From Woeseiaceae bacterium (GTDB taxonomy: Bacteria > Pseudomonadota > Gammaproteobacteria > Steroidobacterales > Woeseiaceae): a stretch of DNA of 16,936 nucleotides. The stretch is from NCBI GenBank assembly GCA_022615525.1, contig JAKEGN010000156.1, positions 1 through 16,936 on the forward strand, read 5' to 3'. Positions within the stretch are counted from its first letter, which is position 1; the number at the start of each line of letters is the position of its first letter. Below, piece after piece: positions 14,548-16,936 of this stretch. The notes beneath the pieces are model-generated. The model did not search any database. It saw only the letters and a program-made list of their open reading frames with translations, and was not told the origin of the DNA. The position numbers and the translations under genes were made by a program.

Positions 14548-14576
14548 TTGTCACCCCTTTCGTCCTCATATACATT
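14548..14576 (+). promoter_or_regulatory. Candidate promoter for the 68-residue protein gene, possibly leaderless
   Basis: TTGTCA at 14548-14553 matches the -35 consensus at five of six positions. Seventeen nt later TACATT (14571-14576) matches the -10 at four of six; an overlapping TATACA at 14569 is an alternative. Either would start transcription at or within a few nt of ATG 14583. No Shine-Dalgarno precedes that ATG, which fits a leaderless mRNA. Confidence 0.4.
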
Positions 14577-14582
14577 GCCAGC

Positions 14583-14789
14583 ATGAGTCTTCGCGCCAAA
14601 GTCGAGGAACTGCTGCCGAACTGGGACCGCTGGTATCCGAGCCTGTTCGATGCGGCGAGCGACCTCGGCGTGATCAAGGCCCGCGTATGTGACCCGAACT
14701 CCCTGCTGCTGTCGAACCGGCATGCCGCGGTTCAGCAGCAGGCGGAAGAAGCTCACCGTGAGCAGTGGGGCTACACGGACCACGAATAA
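14583..14789 (+). CDS. Small protein of unknown function (68 aa)
   Basis: This is an open frame of 68 residues with codon use like its neighbours (mostly G or C at third positions) and an acidic, Trp-containing composition. There is no signal peptide, membrane segment or known motif. I do not recognise the family. The N-terminal half (VEELLPNWDRWYPSLFDAAS) looks helical and amphipathic, and the C-terminal half is Gln/Glu/His-rich. It sits 30 nt before the PLP enzyme gene in the same direction, so the two may be cotranscribed and related in function. There is no Shine-Dalgarno at the start, but a promoter-like pair ends 7 nt upstream. Confidence 0.55.
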   Translation: MSLRAKVEELLPNWDRWYPSLFDAASDLGVIKARVCDPNSLLLSNRHAAVQQQAEEAHREQWGYTDHE

Positions 14790-14819
14790 CAACAACGCCT
14801 CAAACTGGCGGGAAAGGCA

Positions 14820-16103
14820 ATGAACTACGACATCGACAGCATACGGGCGCAGTTTCCTGCGCTCGCCATAACGGACGACGGTACACCGAGAATCTATTTC
14901 GACAATCCCGCCGGCACGCAGGTACCCACGCGCGTGGCCGAGGCGATGACCGCTTGCCTGTACGAAACCAACGCCAATCTCGGAGGGTATTTCACCACGT
15001 CCGAACGGGCGACCAGGCTGGCCGACGACGCGCATGCCGCGATGGCGGATTTCCTGAATGCGCCGTCCGCGGACGAGATCGTGTTCGGGCAGAACATGAC
15101 GACGCTTACCTTGTACATGTCGCGGTCGATCGGGCGACGCATGCAGCGCGGCGATGAAATCATACTCTCGCGCATGGATCACGATGCGAACGTCGCACCC
15201 TGGCTGTTGCTGGCCCGCGATCTCGGGCTCAACGTTCGATGGCTGCCGTTCGACACGCGCTCGTTCGAATTCGACCTGTCGAAGCTCGACGACCTCATTA
15301 CCAACAAGACACGCCTCATTTGCATCGGCGGCGCCAGTAACATGACAGGCACCCTGAACGACGTCCGCACGGTCTGCCGCAAGGCACGCGAAGCCGGCGC
15401 GTTGAGCTACATCGACGCAGTGCAGTCGGTACCGCACGTGGCGACCGACGTGCAGGATCTGGGTTGCGATTTTCTCGTCTGTTCTGCGTACAAGTTTTTC
15501 GGGCCGCACCAGGGAATTCTGTGGGGCCGGCGCAAGATCCTCGAGTCGCTCGAGGCGTACAAGGTGCGACCGGCATCGGACGACATTCCAGGCTGCTTCG
15601 AGACCGGCACGCAAAGCCACGAAGGCATGGCGGGTACGGCAGCGGCCGTCGATTATTTCGCGTGGGTCGGCGAAGCCCTTGCCGGCGACTACCACGCGCG
15701 AAACGAGCGCTACGCCGGACGCCGCCGTTACCTGCGTGCGGCCATGGACTACCTGTTCGATTACGAACAGGGCCTGGCGAAATACCTGGTGGACGGCCTG
15801 CAACAACTCCCTGGTGTTCGCGTGTTGGGGATCAGCGCACCGTCTGCGATGAAGCGCCGCGTGCCGACAGTGTCTTTCATCGTCGACAAGGTGGCGCCGT
15901 CCGGTATCGCGGAAGCGCTCGCGAGAAAGAACGTTTTCGTCTGGAGCGGCCACAATTACGCGGTCGAGGCGGCAAAGGCCCTCGGAATCTACGAGCAGGG
16001 GGGTGCCGTGCGCATCGGGCCGGTGCACTACAACACCGTTGCGGAAATCGACCGGCTCCTTGTGGCACTCGAAGGCATCCTGCCGCGCCGAAACGCGGCT
16101 TAA
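14820..16103 (+). CDS. Cysteine-desulfurase-like class V aminotransferase (VC1184 type)
   Basis: This 427-residue PLP enzyme is of fold type I. The PLP lysine is K225 in CSAYKFFGPHQG, the cofactor-contacting Asp is in SYIDAVQSVPH about 20-25 residues earlier, and the opening FPAL...YFDNPAGTQVP is typical of class V aminotransferases. The overall match is to the VC1184-type cysteine-desulfurase-like group. In true SufS/NifS proteins a catalytic Cys lies in a C-terminal RxGxxC loop. Here the equivalent stretch reads WSGHNYAVE (375-383), with Tyr380 near that position, so persulfide formation is unlikely by the usual route. The ending GGAVRIGPVHYNTVAEIDRL is a group signature. A different lyase, racemase or transaminase activity is possible. 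The start ATG 14820 has GGAAAGG just upstream. It stands 30 nt after the small-protein gene. Confidence 0.88.
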   Translation: MNYDIDSIRAQFPALAITDDGTPRIYFDNPAGTQVPTRVAEAMTACLYETNANLGGYFTTSERATRLADDAHAAMADFLNAPSADEIVFGQNMTTLTLYMSRSIGRRMQRGDEIILSRMDHDANVAPWLLLARDLGLNVRWLPFDTRSFEFDLSKLDDLITNKTRLICIGGASNMTGTLNDVRTVCRKAREAGALSYIDAVQSVPHVATDVQDLGCDFLVCSAYKFFGPHQGILWGRRKILESLEAYKVRPASDDIPGCFETGTQSHEGMAGTAAAVDYFAWVGEALAGDYHARNERYAGRRRYLRAAMDYLFDYEQGLAKYLVDGLQQLPGVRVLGISAPSAMKRRVPTVSFIVDKVAPSGIAEALARKNVFVWSGHNYAVEAAKALGIYEQGGAVRIGPVHYNTVAEIDRLLVALEGILPRRNAA

Positions 16104-16165
16104 GGCACAGGAATCAAGGGCTACGCTTTAGATCAAGACCAGTTCCGGTCACACCCTGATCTTCC

Positions 16166-16221
16166 GCCGGCAATTTCACCCGGCAGGACTATACTCTCGC
16201 GCAACGGCGCCATCCGGCGCC
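16166..16221 (+). promoter_or_regulatory. Candidate promoter and leader hairpin for the exported repeat protein
   Basis: The 151-nt gap before ATG 16255 holds a TATACT at 16190-16195 as a likely -10 element, with no clear -35. GCCGG (16166-16170) / CCGGC (16180-16184) form an inverted repeat over the -35 region. A perfect GGCGCC-ATCC-GGCGCC hairpin at 16206-16221 would lie at the start of the transcript. Further upstream, AGATCA (16130-16135) and TGATCT (16157-16162) form a longer-spaced inverted repeat; its minus-strand reading TTGATCTAA resembles one FNR/Anr half-site, the other half being absent. GGGAG at 16243-16247 is the Shine-Dalgarno. Confidence 0.4.
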
Positions 16222-16254
16222 CGATAAAAACAACGCCTTTCTGGGAGAAAACTA

Positions 16255-16936
16255 ATGAAAACAGTGCAAAAGGTCGCGAGCCTGGCGGCCGCATTCACGC
16301 TATTGCTTGCGGGTCCTGCCATGTCACAGGTGAGCAAGGATGGCATGGGCAAGGTGCTGCCCGTGGAATTGTATGCCTGCAAATATGTTGCGGGAAAAGA
16401 CGCCGGCGACCTGGACCAGGCCATCGCCCGGTGGAGCAAGTTCATGGACGACAACGGCATCAACAACTACGCGGCCTGGACGCTCACCCCGTACCATTTC
16501 GGTGCGGAACAGGACTTCGACGTCGTGTGGATGGGCGCGTTCTCCGACGGCAACGCCATGGGCGCGGGCATCAATACATATTTCGCCAAGGGCGGCGACG
16601 TGCAGAAAGGCTTCGATGCCGTGCTGGACTGTAACGGTCATTCCCTGATGTCGTCGGCGATGTACAAAGCTCCCGCGGCAGGCCTGACACAGGCTTCCGC
16701 GATCATCACCATGATGGATTGCGAACTGAACAGGGGCAAACGCTATTCGGATATCCAGGCTGCGGAGGTCCAGTGGGCGGAGTACCTGGCCGGCAAGGGT
16801 TCCAAAGCCGGCTACTGGCACTGGTTCCCGGTCTATGGCGGTGGTGATGCCGAGTACGATTACAAGGTGGTTTTTGCGTATGCCGATTACACCGAACTTG
16901 GCGCAGACTTCGAATTGAACGCCAATGGTGGTGGCC
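16255..16936 (+). CDS. Secreted protein of two tandem homologous domains (partial, runs off window)
   Basis: An open frame of 227 residues reaches the window end without a stop. A Sec signal peptide (residues 1-24, ending PAMS) precedes the mature part. Two segments align with each other. The first (about 38-115) has C42, GK 47-48, W60, W75, P79, then FDVVW and a GAGIN...KGG tail. The second (about 152-227) has C156, GK 161-162, W174, W188, P192, then YKVVF and a GADFE...NGG tail. The spacing C to GK (5) and C to W (18) is identical in both copies. No enzyme motif is visible. The repeat pattern, with a mixed alpha/beta look, recalls dimeric alpha-beta barrel domains fused in one chain, but this is a guess. 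The start ATG 16255 has GGGAG 7 nt upstream. The function is unknown. Confidence 0.82.
   Translation, partial: MKTVQKVASLAAAFTLLLAGPAMSQVSKDGMGKVLPVELYACKYVAGKDAGDLDQAIARWSKFMDDNGINNYAAWTLTPYHFGAEQDFDVVWMGAFSDGNAMGAGINTYFAKGGDVQKGFDAVLDCNGHSLMSSAMYKAPAAGLTQASAIITMMDCELNRGKRYSDIQAAEVQWAEYLAGKGSKAGYWHWFPVYGGGDAEYDYKVVFAYADYTELGADFELNANGGG

Noticed and set aside
14490..16028. 512-codon minus-strand open frame opposite the PLP enzyme
   Set aside because: The plus-strand gene has a full set of class V aminotransferase motifs; the antisense frame has none and an implausible composition.

Overview
The window reads as a high-GC chromosomal segment of a Proteobacterium, most likely a Gammaproteobacterium. 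The grounds are strong GC bias at third codon positions, the families present (a DUF1800/DUF1501 pair, a DUF6249-like / ECF sigma / DUF5056-like cassette, a class-V aminotransferase of the VC1184 type) and Tat-exported proteins. This placement is an inference from gene content. I see no tRNA, rRNA, CRISPR array, insertion sequence or phage gene.

Layout. (1) 96-1235: a Tat-exported NAD-dependent epimerase/dehydratase-like protein, alone. (2) 1405-10445: seven co-directional genes whose ends abut or overlap at every junction (3-nt gap, then overlaps of 4, 8, 4, 4 and 26 nt). In order they encode a fatty acid desaturase, a CDP-archaeol-synthase-like (DUF46/CarS) cytidylyltransferase, a rifampicin-phosphotransferase-like dikinase, a short UbiA-type transferase, a SAM methyltransferase with a zinc ribbon, a PlsC-type acyltransferase, and a fusion of a thioester reductase with an aminoglycoside-phosphotransferase-like kinase. 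(3) 10336-12953, minus strand: DUF1501 and DUF1800, a two-gene unit converging on the operon with a 110-bp 3' overlap. (4) 13198-14474: a DUF6249-like membrane protein, an ECF sigma factor and a small membrane protein that is probably its regulator, behind a consensus -10 box and a leader with two hairpins. (5) 14583-16103: a 68-residue protein of unknown function, then a PLP enzyme of the cysteine-desulfurase-like family that lacks the catalytic Cys. (6) 16255 to the window end: a secreted protein built from two copies of one domain, cut off by the window edge.

The main point of interest is region 2. Every product has a plausible role in building an unusual membrane lipid. The chemistry runs from reduction of an acyl thioester to an alcohol or aldehyde, through ATP-dependent phosphorylation (two unrelated kinase candidates), CTP activation and transfer by a UbiA-type integral membrane enzyme, to O-acylation, methylation and desaturation. 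I do not recognise this gene set as a described pathway. The order of reactions and the final product are inference; the enzyme classes and the tight coupling are read from the sequence.
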